Positions 25,054 to 35,415 are shown, counted from the first letter of the stretch. The stretch is 64,000 nucleotides of DNA from Symsagittifera roscoffensis (GCF_963678635.1 NC_087069.1:17458660-17522659); one strand, 5' to 3'. Numbers and translations are program-made. Notes: a model not told the origin generated them from the letters alone.

Positions 25054-25409
25054 AATTTAGAACCCTAATCCAATAATTTTTGTTTGGGATATGTTAGTTT
25101 AATCTCGTGCAGTACATTTTGTTTTAAAAAACTAACTGAGCTCGCCAAGTTTACTGGAACTTCTATGTTTACAATCCTTTCCCAACCCAATCCTATGTTT
25201 AAAAATTGTATGGTCTCGAGTCTATTTTTCATGAGTTCTTCTAATACTTCTAAAAAAATTGTCATAGTCGCTCTGTCCATTTTCATTCCAAGTATTTATT
25301 ACTCCGCACGTTTATTGATTTTCGCTCCACGGACATTCCGGCGGGACCTATATACAATTCTCGGTATATACATGATCATCTTCCACAGTTTTCACAAAAG
25401 GTCGTTTGT

Positions 25410-25540
25410 TGCGGTATTTACAATGTTTAGCTAAATGTCCTTTACATTTAAAATTTTTACCCGTGATATACTTCGCTGGGCATACGTTCAGATGTCCTTT
25501 CGTAATTGGATTCCCACATTTCGTGCATGCGTTGCTTCTT
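25410..25540 (-). pseudogene. gag zinc-knuckle pair of the gypsy-like relic
   Basis: Reading the reverse strand gives two adjacent CCHC-like knuckles, CTKCGNPITKGHLNVC (spacing longer than the standard CX2CX4HX4C) and KCKGHLAKHC (first Cys replaced by Phe upstream). Such knuckles bind RNA in the nucleocapsid part of Gag. Paired knuckles followed by protease match the gag-pol order found at 24.6-25.9 kb. Confidence 0.6.
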
Positions 25541-25630
25541 TCTATGTTGAGGCTCGGTTCTTTCTTGATCTGATTTGAGCAATAAAAGATTTAAAAGTCG
25601 GCCTATTGGTCAAGGATCTAGCCATGTTGG

Positions 25631-26240
25631 TCAGTTTTCGTTGGTTATAATGGATTTTTTGTCAGTTAAGGCCTGATTAAGCGCTTCCGACGGTATCATC
25701 GTGGCTGAGAGGAGTTTCCGTTGAGTTTCCTTATTCTTCATATTGCATATGAAGATATCTCTCATCCATTTGGCGTATTTGGTCTCCATAAGGTTGCATG
25801 TGTTCGCCAAGGCTGTCAGGGCGTCCCAAAAATATTCGATTGGTTCCCAATCCTTTTGCGTACGGTGTGACAATTAGTACCTTTCAAAAATTGTATTTGG
25901 ATGTTTATTAAAAGTGGTGTCTAAAAGAGTCCAGAACTCCATAAATGAAATAGCTAAATTTTTTACCAGAGAGTTCTTTTTGAGCAGAGAACCCGTATCC
26001 TTCGCTGCTTAGTGCTAAAAACAAAATCGATCGAAGTTTCTTGTCGGCGTCTGCCGGTCATATTCCATTGAGTTTTTTATTTTTTTCAATTATCCTCTTT
26101 TCTTTGGCGGCTTCGTATACTTTCATAGCGTCCAGATTATTTGAAACTTGTCGCTCCACTGTGTCCAGGAATGTGGTGGCTCTAAAGTATGGTTTGGCCA
26201 GAAGGAAGGAATTCCACGCACGTTCGATTCAAATATTAAA
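25631..26240 (-). pseudogene. gag relic of the gypsy-like element
   Basis: The reverse frame 25631-25873 reads WEPIEYFWDALTALANTCN...RDIFICNMKNKETQRKLL...PSEALNQAL, the common Ty3/gypsy capsid C-terminal pattern. Further upstream (to about 26240) a reverse frame with FRATTFLDTVERQVSNN and stops may be the Gag N-terminus. The relic is cut at its 5' side by a HINE-like repeat, and no 5' LTR is visible. Confidence 0.5.
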
Positions 26241-26265
26241 TTAAATAAAACAAAAAGAATTTCAA

Positions 26266-26452
26266 ATTTTAGAAGAGAAATTTTTCTTCGAAAATTTGAA
26301 ATTTTTTAATGAAAATCTTACCCCCACACGCCATATAAAGTACAAAATGATAGATTTTGCTCCTTGTAACAAATCAAAAATGGCAAATAAGCTTCTTTCA
26401 ACCAATTTGGAACGATTTCTAACACGAATTAACTCTCTCCGCTTACGCGTTG
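26266..26452 (-). mobile_element. HINE-like repeat N1, left fragment
   Basis: Matches the 3' half of the complete copies (CCCCCACACGCCATATAAAGTAC and the following TAGATTTTGCTCCTTGTAAC region), reverse orientation. It ends at CGCTTACGCGTTG, exactly where LTR element 1 was inserted. The rest continues at 35416. The left end is unclear and may extend to about 26229. Confidence 0.75.
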
Positions 26453-26456
26453 ATAG
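26453..26456. repeat. target site duplication ATAG (left)
   Basis: ATAG directly precedes the left LTR (TGAGTCATAACC). The same ATAG directly follows the right LTR at 35416-35419. Uninterrupted HINE copies read CGCGTTAATAGCGCG at this point, confirming a 4-bp duplication typical of Ty3/gypsy elements. Confidence 0.85.
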
Positions 26457-26866
26457 TGAGTCATAACCGATGTGGTTAACTCATAGAGTAATTTCGGATA
26501 GGGTACACCCTCTGCTCGTCACGCTATCTTATTTTCGGCCGGATAGATTCGTGCAACTTCTTAGTCTAATACCGATCCTAATCTTACTCTTATACTTTCT
26601 AGTCTCAGGGTGTTTAACTAGTCTCTGCTAGGCTCAATAGATCTACGGTATACTGGTTTGTTGCGGCAGCTGAAGTTCTCTTGGAGAGACAACTAATTTC
26701 TAAGTTAAAATCAAATCTCTCTGGTGCTGAAATTACAAAGAATTTCAGCACTTACAAATAAGTGGGTTGTTAGTTAGATAGATCATGATTGGTTAATATT
26801 AAATACTTTACAGTGGTAAAATATCCAATTTATCCAATCATCAAATATAGTTTAGATCAGGTTTCA
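26457..26866 (-). repeat. LTR element 1, 3' LTR (left)
   Basis: 410 bp starting TGAGTCATAACC and ending GGTTTCA in plus orientation, so the element-sense LTR reads TGAAACC...GACTCA with TG..CA ends. By eye it differs from the right LTR by about 17 substitutions and one 6-bp indel (about 4%), so the insertion is not recent. It is also homologous to the LTR at 52131-52514. Confidence 0.9.
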
Positions 26867-28863
26867 CTCATCCGGGTTTTACAGAGTTTTTATAATTTTC
26901 TTTCTGCAATTCAAAGGATGGATGATGAACGTTGGTATTTGGCGAACATCACATTTTTGTCCCGTTTCTCTTGTTAAAGAAATTCCAGGACGCTGGAGTT
27001 AGGGACATCAATCGTTGTGTCATCTTGTGACAACGACTGTGTTCCCCAATGAAATCAATCTGATTTCAAAATGGTTTGCTATGACGGGTTTTTCTGTATT
27101 ATGTAGAGAACTTGTTTTGTGTTCAACCTCGTCTGGGAATGGCGTGGAGATCGTGTGTGGAAGGGATGCCTCGTAACTCGGATCTGTACTTATACTTGAA
27201 CATCAAGGTGGTCATTGGTCTAGTTCATTGAAGTCCTTTTCTGCGAAGTCAAGTCGTACTCTAAATCCTTTGAGTTGTGATTGTGGACGGCATATCGGTT
27301 GTGGTTAGCCATTCTTATTCGAGTGTGATGGGATCATTTTGTCTTTGGATGTTCTTCTTTGTTGTTGTGTGTTGATCTACATACTGCAAGGTATGATTTA
27401 CATTTTATAAAATTTTATTAGTTCGGTTTTTTAATCATGAATTTAGTTAGTTGTTTTCACAAAAGCATTTTGTTTTAGTTCGGTTATTTTGAAGAGTTAC
27501 TCACCCTTGAGTACCTCCTATTACAAATAGAAGTGCGGTCACAAAGCGTGGATGTAGCGCGGTGGGTTAGGCCGGCTATAGAGCCGGCTCAGGACGTCCT
27601 CTCTGGTGGGTTAGGCCAGGAGTGGGAGTATGATTTCGTGCGGTTTCTTTGAGAGGTCCTGTTATGTGATAACGTTTTATGTTGGGTTTATGTTGGTCTT
27701 TCTTATGTTTCTTTGGTTGTGTCCTTTTTCCAAAATAAAATTGTTCTTGGTATGGGTTTGTCTTGCGACTTTTTTGTGTTTTATTATTTCTTTCTTAGAC
27801 TTTATAATAGTCTTCAAAAGAATAAATTATCCAGTTTTAAACTGGGTTAATCCGGTTTGGGTACCGTTGGTTTTCTTTTCTTAGTCATGCTGTTATTTTA
27901 TGATTTATGGTGTTTAGTAAGCTGCGTTGGTTAGTTTGGTTTAGTATATAATTCCTTTCCATCCGGGTTAAAGGAAAGTTTGAAACTTGTTATCACGTGT
28001 TAGAGTTGTTGAGTGGGAAAATTTGAAACTTAAAATCATTATTGAAGCAATTCTTCGTGGGCGAGCTGTGCGAGTTTGGATAGAATTCTTGTGCGAGTGA
28101 ATGAAAATATCAAAAGGTTAGTACTGCATTTTCATTTTATCAATTTATTACATAGAATTTCAATTTTTCTGCCTTTTTGGGGAAATTTTAAGTTATAAAT
28201 TTTCATTGTAATTAATTTTACTGCTTCATGGGGAAACAATTCATAAATTAATTTACTACATTTGGTATGAATTTTATTATATTTTATTGTGCAAGACATT
28301 TAATGAAGTTTTAAAGAGTTTTTACAAGTCTATTTTATATTTTTCTTTTCTGTTTTTTTGCAGATGATTGTGGTATGAAGCTAGAAATGTAAAAGAAACA
28401 TGAATAAAGAATGGTTAGTACTAACTTAAATAATAAGTGAAGAATATTCTTAAATTATATTTACCTGTTAATCGTCTTGGAAAAAGCCGTGGGGGAAGAT
28501 GTCGTGTATCATGTCCGATGTTGTTAGTAATTTTGCTAGTATGCGAATGATGTTTTTAGTTTGGAGCAGTGGCCAAAGCAATTGAAGTGCTTTAATGGTT
28601 TTTAGTTCTTCGGTGCCTACTGCAAACTCATGAGGTGATTATATTTAGTATTGTGTATGAATTCTAATATTGAGATTTCTATAGGATGGATAAATTCATG
28701 TGGGATAAGGAAGGGTCTGGATTCTTCGGCGTTCAAGGTCTTCGTGATGGGACAAAATATATACATTTGTGTTACTGGGTCATAATTGCGGAGGATGCCG
28801 TGGAGGTTAGTATCCTTGATGCAATAGGTGAAATTAAGAAAAAATGGTGAAGTGTACTTCGAG
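26867..28863. other. untranslated 3' region of LTR element 1
   Basis: Two kb between the last ORF and the 3' LTR, with no supportable gene. A hydrophobic forward frame (27630-27884) is antisense and reflects T-richness. Near 27548-27610, TAGCGCGGTGGGTTAGGCC, a hairpin GCCGGCT-ATAG-AGCCGGC, and a second GGTGGGTTAGGCC form a local GC-rich structure, possibly an RNA export or packaging element. Confidence 0.4.
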
Positions 28864-30248
28864 TTAAGAAACTGAAAACGATGGTGGTTGTCTTGATGGA
28901 GTATCTAAATCAAAATGATTTTGTATGAAACGATAGTATGTATATGTATGAGTCTGTTTAGTGCGTAACATAATGTCGTGTGAACAGTGCAAATCGCGTT
29001 CATGTGGTGCAAGGAAGTGAAAGGTTAGTGAAAATAACTGAAATTTGTCTTTAAAACTTTCGTAAGCTTGAATATCATTTAGTGCTTCAGAGATGATGTG
29101 ATCATATTTTTTATCAAAAATATTAAGTGTGAATACATATGACGTTTTGATGAAAAATTTTTCTGTTAGTTGTGGGTTAGCGAAGCGGTCGTCATCTAGA
29201 AATTGGTCTTGATTAATTCGGATGATATTAAAGTCGTAATATTCTATTGTAAATTCGTTAGCTCGGGGGGCAGCGAATGTTTTTAGTAATTTTTTATATC
29301 CTACGTAAGTAAATTGTCTAGGTGTTAGTGTTGTAGTGAGTCTGTATAACATGTTTTTGTTCTTTTCTATTTCGTTATGAGTATTGGTCAATGGCAGGCA
29401 AAGGGGGTTAGTGAAATGATAATATGCTGTCCAATGAAGTGTGGGCATTAAAACATGTTCAACTACAAAACTACGTGTGTCGTTAGTGTCGTTAGGTGTA
29501 TTTAATGTATATTGAGGAAATGAGGGTAAGGTGATTGCTAGAAAGTCTTTCGTGTTGGCGTGTTGTGGATGATTAATATATTCGCAGGCTGTTCCTGGTT
29601 TGGTCGGGAATGGATGGTTCGGGAATTTTCTTTTAAAAGTGCGATAAGGTCGGTTAGTGCAATTAGATGTTTCGGTGGATGTGGATGATTGAGCTAATGA
29701 TGCAGTGTAAGCTGAGGAGGGTGTAGGAGGAGGTGTGTTTGAGGATTCTATTGTGGATGAAATTTGATGTATGGTGAGGGTGTTAAATGTATTAACTGTT
29801 GTTTTAGGGTGATAAAATTATCAAGTTCCTGGGAAATTTGGGGGGTGTCTGGAGAATTATTAGATGATCGTTCGGAATGAAGTGCAGAGTAGCTTGGGGT
29901 TACTTGCGAAGCATAAGAAGGAGTGGAAACGGATGGGAATGAATTATTTGGTGGGATTGGTTGAAAAGGGGGTTTTGAAAAAACTGAGGAGTTGGTTTGA
30001 AAATAATGAGATGGAGATGGTTCGGAGTCTACAAATTCGTCAGGGGTTTCTATATTAGGGTTATTGAGTTGTGAGATGGAGTATAAAACTAAAAATTCTG
30101 AGTTAGTATCCGAATTCATGCTTGATGAAGTATTAATAATTGGGAAATCGGGTGGTGGGAAAGCAAAAAGTGGGATTATTGGGATTGGAAAATGGAGGTT
30201 GGTTGGGTGGGAATTTGATCGGTGAAGGGATCCAAGTTGTCGGCTCAT
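28864..30248 (-). pseudogene. post-envelope accessory ORF of LTR element 1, one frameshift
   Basis: A reverse frame of 166 codons (30248 to 29748) is rich in Pro/Ser/Asn with many aromatic residues. Near 29760 coding character switches to another frame that stays open to 28864 (the ATG-initiated part is 194 codons, 29448-28864). Together they would span about 460 codons with a single frame change. The C-terminal part is less biased (LTPRQFTYVGYKKLLKTFAAP and similar) and looks like a folded domain. It lies after the envelope where no standard Ty3/gypsy gene is expected. No signal peptide is seen, and I do not recognise a family. Confidence 0.55.
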
Positions 30249-30317
30249 CGTAGGCTAAAAAAAATGTTTATTTTGAGACTGAAAAGCGGTGGTATGGGGT
30301 TGTTCTTTAATTTGTTC

Positions 30318-32865
30318 CTATGTATTGTCATCTTGTGAATGATGTGTCATTATATGTTGTATGGGACTTTGCGATATATTTGGTCTAAATTTTGGGTTAT
30401 GTGTTATTGGTAGGTTTTGGAAATTACGTGGGACTAAGGATAATGGATGGTTATGTGGTAGAGGTGGTAACTGTGGTGCGGTAGGTGTTACTTCTATGTT
30501 ATTATGTTCTTCGTCGTACGTGTTCTGTCTTGTCGCTATTTTTGTATTATATTCTTTTATTTGTGCGTCTAGAAGAATTTTGTTTATTGATGAAGAAAAA
30601 ATTCCAAAAAATCCTGCAAATAGTATGAGTGCTACACTTGCTTGTCTATTTACTTGTGTGTGTATAGCGCATGTATTATAGATTCGTTTTAAAAAAGAAA
30701 AAAGAAATCCTATAAAGTTAAACATTGCGTATAGGATAGTCAATTTTTCTAAGATGTAATAGGGCCATCCTAGAAAATCGAGAATTTCATTTTTTAGAGT
30801 AACAAAGCTAAAAATATTTATAGGTAAAATATCTTGTGGTCTGTATTTTTCACCGTTTAGATATATATAGTCTTTAATGTCTCTAAAATATCCGCTATAA
30901 TCTTGTGTACAAATATCTGCAAATCCTGCGGTTTCGGCAAGTTTTCGTAAATTCTGGTCAATTGACTGTCTTTGTATAGTGTCCATTTGTGTTAATAATT
31001 CTTGGAATTGTTGTGTTCTATTGTGGTGTTGGATATCTGATTTTGATTATATTCCAATTGATTGTAAATCAATATTTGGATTTCGAGCAATAGCTCTGAT
31101 GCTTTTGGGTAAAAATTTTTTGAGTGATTGCATTAACGTAGGATATGGAGTAAGAAGATAATATTTATCTTCGTCAGGATTCAATTGTACTACATTGTGG
31201 CTATTTTCTGATCCACATGGGACTGCGGTATCCCGAAAATATGTTCGTCTTGAAAGTGTGTCAACAAAATGTACTTTATTTTTGTAGAAGATAAGGATTC
31301 TTTTATAGCAGCGTTTATCTTCAAAAACATAAAGTGGTGATACTCTTTTGGTACAAGTATAAAACCATAAAATGTTTCCTTCGTAGTCTAGGACTTTTGA
31401 TCTATTTCCTGACAATAAATATCCTGCGAAGGGTATTTTGAATACTGCTAGTGCGAGTGATTGTAGGATTTGTGTCCTTTCCAATTCGCATAGTTGGTGA
31501 AGTGTTTCTAATTCGGAGAGTGACATTTCTTGAAAAATCCGACTAATCGTGTAGTCTAATTTCATATCTAAGTGGATATCATAGTGGATATTACCAAAAT
31601 TAATGTGTTATTCATTAGTGATAGTTCTTGTAAACGTGTACTTCTAGTGTCATGTGGCTTTAGTTTTCCACCAGGTTGACCTGTGCTTTTTCAAAGTTAA
31701 CTGGTACATATGATGTTTCTTCGTTTAGAGGTTGACTTGTGGCATAGGGGTCAAATTTTTTTTTCCAGTGGTCATGTCGAAACCTTTGTCGTATTCAACT
31801 AGTATTTCAGAATATTGTGTTTTGTAAAGTGGGTTCCTGTATTTGCATGCGATTTCTGTTTCTTGATATATTTGGAAACGTGTTAATTTATTTTCTATAT
31901 TATGGATATTTCGGAAATCATTACTTTGTTTTCGTGATGGATGGACTTGTTCAGATGGAATTGATTCTATAAAATATTTTTCGTGAAATTTTATCATTCG
32001 AGCGTTTTTTTTTTGCTACTTGAAATGTTGTGCATGTATCTTCGGGAAACCAAACAATTGTTGCTTGTGTCCGTGTTGTAGGATCACAATCACCTTGATC
32101 GTTTTTACAAGGTAATCTAATTCCTTGATATATCATTGTGTTGTCGGTTAAATCTCGTGTGAGTTGTATTTTTTCGAGTTGTATTTTCCAATCGAAAAAC
32201 ATTATTTCTTGATATCCTTTATTTTTTGTGTCTGCTTTGCAGTTTGATGGATTATTTATTCCAATGTGTGGTATCCAGTGCTTATCGTGTATATCATAAG
32301 TTAATCTTCCGTGTGCGCCGTTGTATGGGTATTTTTCATCTAGTTTTATATGTCCTTGATATCTTTCAAGCTCTGCTTGATGTACAGAATCGGCAAAGAC
32401 TTGAAAATATACTAGTTTTCTATCGGTGTTTTTATTTCTTGTAATATTCAGTCTGAGTAGCTCGTTTTTACAATCATCGGGATTTAGATGTAGAAGTTGT
32501 TCTATATTACTTTGATAGAATGATTCGTGGTCAAGTCTGTTTTTATTTCCGTTTGAAACTTGTGAACAATGTACTTTCTTTTCAGAAAATGTTGCTGTAA
32601 ACTTATATCCTGCGACTGTTGTTGCTCGGGCTTTTGAATATAGTGTCGCTATTACATTTGTAGTTTCTATAGCTTGTGGTTCTGTTTCGCATTGTGATAC
32701 TTGATTTATTGCATATTTGTGTAGTGTTTTTTGTTCATTTTCTTCACAAGCGTAGTGTGTTACTAATAAATCCTGGGGTCCTGTACGAGGAGAAGGATTT
32801 GTGTTCTGTTCGGAAAATATTAGAAAAAGGATTTGTTGAAAAGTTAATATTTTTAGAATATACAT
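30318..32865 (-). pseudogene. env: envelope glycoprotein gene of LTR element 1, chuvirus-like, frame-broken
   Basis: Four reverse-strand frames run collinearly: 32865-31951 (304 codons, starting with a hydrophobic signal peptide), 31997-31725, 31565-31047 and 30986-30318. The first has the Cys-rich ectodomain pattern including a conserved PEDTC near its end. The third has a CELER motif followed by a glycine- and aromatic-rich core with paired Cys. The last has two hydrophobic segments (around residues 75-100 and 115-135) and a Pro-rich tail. Motif order resembles glycoproteins of chuviruses, class III-type fusion proteins captured by several arthropod LTR elements. This is recalled pattern knowledge, not a search. 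Frame changes near 31990, 31600-31700 and 31000 mean it is not intact as read. Confidence 0.62.
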
Positions 32866-33191
32866 GTGTATGATAATCCTGAGTATGGGTTATAAAATGT
32901 GATGTAACCAATTGTCTTTTTGGTATATCTGTCGTACTTATATATTACTTCAGTTGTTATAAATGGTGGTGGTAGCGATTGAGCTGTTATATTGGGTGGG
33001 TTTAATGGGTAAGGATGTTGAACAATGTTGTTAAGTTTAATCGTGATTTCGAATTTTAATTGTAGACTATTTTGTTGGAGTATTTGGATGTTATGGTCAC
33101 GAATGTCTTCTTGGATGTCTTGTCTATATTGTGTATTGTAGTCTATTAAGTGCCCAATTGTGCAGTCAGTTACTTTCTTGATGTTGTCCAA
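32853..33191 (-). CDS. C-terminal part of the pre-envelope ORF, LTR element 1
   Basis: A 112-codon reverse frame with NIKKVTDCTIGHLIDYNTQY, a charged central helix-like stretch and NPPNITAQSLPPPFITTEV. A decayed counterpart with the same order (GH..DYNT, then PPNITAQSLSPPFITTE) occurs in element 3 at about 62260-62480, so the segment is a conserved element gene product and not chance. It ends 13 bp inside the envelope start, overlapping it in another frame. Function unknown. Confidence 0.55.
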   Translation of the reverse strand: MDNIKKVTDCTIGHLIDYNTQYRQDIQEDIRDHNIQILQQNSLQLKFEITIKLNNIVQHPYPLNPPNITAQSLPPPFITTEVIYKYDRYTKKTIGYITFYNPYSGLSYTCIF

Positions 33192-33194
33192 ATA

Positions 33195-33960
33195 ATGGTG
33201 GGGGTGCTGTGAACGTGTTCCAATTTAATCTTAAAGGGATATTTGTTGATGATTGTTCTCGATATCTAGCGTCGAGGTTATTTGGAAAATTTAGGGGTAA
33301 GGGCGTCTTTGAAATCTGGCTTATTGATGGTGTTGATGGTAGTGATAATGTTTCTGGTAGTGATGATAATGTTGTATCCGTAGAAATATCTATTGGGTCA
33401 TTTACTAAATTTGGTTCACCTTGTGTGAATGAGTGTGTTGCGCAATATGGTAATCGTGATGTTTGTTTGGGGGGGTTAAAGGGATTGTCACGTGTTTGTT
33501 CAGATGTTGGTGTTGAACCTAAGTAATCTGAGGGTAGACTTGAGGTGCTACGTTGTGAAAGAAGTGTAGGGGTTTCCGGTAATATGCTATTTGGGTTTTC
33601 TGGAGTGTTTGGTGATGGGGATTGGGGTATATCAAAATGGACTCGGGGGGTTTGAAAATTTCTATTTCGTCGTGGATGTATAATTTGACTATTTATTTCA
33701 ACTGTATTTTAGTTTTTACTAATGTTTCTTACTCTACTTAATTTTTGTGGTAATGTTGGGTATAAATTATATGTTGGTTCACTTAGGGTTGCCTGTCGCT
33801 GAACTGGTTCTAATGGTTCAGATAAGCGAGCGTGTCGTTCTTCAAAAGTGTATGGGTTATCTTGGAAAGAAATTCGTGTGGATGTTTGGGGATTTTAGGT
33901 AGTTGTAGGTATTGTTGATGAGATGTCGGTAAAGACTGATTTTGTGGTTGTTGGTTAGCA
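33195..33960 (-). pseudogene. Pro/Ser-rich pre-envelope ORF with FEERHA...LSEP signature, LTR element 1
   Basis: Reverse-strand coding pattern distributed over several frames. At about 33805-33855 it reads PYTFEERHARLSEPLEP, and at about 33740-33790 LSEPTYNLYPTLP. Element 3 has the same pair (PHTFEERHAFLSEP, then LSEP...TYNIYPSL) at 61590-61705. The shared, spaced signature shows a real ancestral protein between pol and env. I know of no standard Ty3/gypsy protein with this signature. The remainder is low-complexity and heavily broken. Confidence 0.5.
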
Positions 33961-33989
33961 TTTTTTGAAAGTATTTTCATTTGTTTTTT

Positions 33990-34094
33990 CTAGTGAAAAA
34001 ATTTATGTTTACTGTAGTATTCTCCAAGGAAAAGAATTAAAAGGATTGTTGCTAAGGCGAATGTTATTATTGCCTTTTTTATACATTTGCACAT
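33990..34094 (-). CDS. 34-aa membrane microprotein ORF, LTR element 1
   Basis: The reverse frame begins with ATG complement at 34092-34094, has a short basic Cys-containing N-terminus (MCKCIKKA), a hydrophobic span ITFALATILLILF and a short polar tail to a stop at 33990. Element 3 encodes the same 13-residue hydrophobic core at 61375-61467. Between the two, 8 nucleotide differences in those 13 codons are all synonymous, strong evidence of past selection on the protein. Predicted single-pass membrane peptide, upstream of the Pro-rich ORF. It could also be the N-terminal anchor of that ORF after a frameshift. Confidence 0.65.
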   Translation of the reverse strand: MCKCIKKAIITFALATILLILFLGEYYSKHKFFH

Positions 34095-34987
34095 TGTCAA
34101 TTTTAGGGATGATAAAAATGTTATAAAAATTACAAATAGTAAAAAAAAATATTTGTTCTATTAAAAATTGTTCGTATCATTTAAATAAAATTTGGGTTAT
34201 CGTACCTGTGAATATGGTCAATGATTTGGGAAAGTTGGAGATATAAATCAAATAGGGAGTAGAAAATTTAAAAAAATGTTGCAAAAATGATTAAAATTAT
34301 TATATAAGCTTCAAAAGTATCAAATAGAAAAATGAATAAAAGTTTAAGTATTGTGAAAAAGTTTATGAAAATGTTGAAAATTGTATTTTCAAAGAGATTA
34401 ACTGATCGAGAGAAGAGCATTTAAGAAATGATCTCTTGGTCGAATATTTTTTGTTGTTTGAGACAATATTCAAGTGTGGTCGAGTTATTTATTGGTTTTT
34501 TGACAAATGGGTTGAGTTTTGTGAACAGTTGTTGGGGGCTAATTTTATGGTGTTCGAAAGGTCATCTTTGGTTTATTTTTATTTGTTGGGTGATCTGGGT
34601 TTTTTTGAGATATTTGTACTTTAGGCCAAATGAATATGGTCGTATTTTTACTTTAGGCTAACATACCATTTTTGGTTGGAGGGTTTCGAGGTCTAAGTTG
34701 GGAAAATATTGTTGATCTTTGCGTTATTAGATAGGGGAGGGTTATGATATTATGGTGGTTTTTATTTTAGTTGTCAAGTTTGAGTGGTTTGCTTATTTTT
34801 GACCTGGAGGTTGTAAAGTTATAGTTATAGATATGCCTGGAGTTTAATATCTTTCGTCTAATAGGTTGGCGTTTTAGTTATAGAAGGTGACGGATTGAAT
34901 GAAGCCTATTGTCTGAGTTTGAACTAAATTGTTGCGTGTTTTGTGAGCATGTTATTTTGAATAATGAAGGCTCAAGATGATCGAAAG
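34095..34987 (-). other. leader and deletion junction of LTR element 1
   Basis: Non-coding. The part from about 34655 toward 34095 aligns with element 3 at about 60800-61370 (AGCCTAAAGTAAAAATACGAC and similar words, AGGTACGATA near the end). The part next to the primer site would be the true 5' leader. The junction near 34655-34690 marks loss of gag-pol. Confidence 0.5.
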
Positions 34988-34997
34988 GGTCGCACCA
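34988..34997 (-). other. primer-binding site of LTR element 1
   Basis: Reverse-strand TGGTGCGACC lies two bases inside the 5' LTR. It begins with TGG, complementary to the tRNA CCA tail, and pairs with a tRNA 3' end GGTCGCACCA. The identical decamer is at 40171-40180 in element 2, and TGGTGCAACC at 52517 in element 3. Confidence 0.85.
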
Positions 34998-34999
34998 GA

Positions 35000-35415
35000 T
35001 GAGTTATAACCGATGTGGTTAACTCATAGAATAATTTCGGATAGGGTACACCGTCTGCTCATCACGCTATCTTTTTTTCGGCCGGATAGATTCGTGCAAC
35101 TTCTTAGTCTAATACCAATCCTAATCTTACTCTTATACTTTCTAGTCTCAGGGTGTTTAACTAGTCTCTGCTAGGCTCAATAGATCTAGGGTATACTGGT
35201 TTGTTGCGGCTGCTGAATTTCTCTTGGAGAGACAACTAATTTCTAAGTTAATTTCAAATCTCTCTGGAGCTGAAATTACAAGTAATTTCAGCACTTACAA
35301 ATAAGTGGGTTGTTAGTTAGATAGATCATGATTGGTTAATATTAAATACTTTACAGTGGTAAAATATCCAATTTATCCAATCATAAAACATAGTTTAGAT
35401 CAAGATCAGGTTCCA
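35000..35415 (-). repeat. LTR element 1, 5' LTR (right)
   Basis: 416 bp, TGAGTTATAACC to GGTTCCA in plus orientation. It contains a 6-bp duplication (AGATCAAGATCA) near its right end absent from the other LTR. It is followed immediately by target duplication ATAG and the remainder of the interrupted HINE-like repeat. Confidence 0.9.

Larger units (their letters stand above)
26457..35415 (-). mobile_element. LTR element 1: pol-less, envelope-bearing Ty3/gypsy-family element
   Basis: An 8.96-kb insertion bounded by LTRs 26457-26866 and 35000-35415, with ATAG target duplications and a primer-binding site next to the right LTR, so transcription is on the reverse strand. In element order it holds a leader, a membrane microORF, a Pro-rich pre-envelope ORF, the envelope gene, a post-envelope ORF, and 2 kb of untranslated 3' DNA. 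Aligned to element 3, its leader jumps from about 330 bp past the primer site to sequence equivalent to about 60.8 kb there, so all of gag-pol is absent. It would need another copy to move. Deletion or reverse transcription of a spliced subgenomic RNA could both produce this structure. Confidence 0.85.

Noticed and set aside
27630..27884. Forward 84-codon very hydrophobic frame, apparently a multi-pass membrane protein
   Set aside because: It is antisense to LTR element 1 in T-rich untranslated DNA; Phe/Leu/Val bias is expected from base composition.
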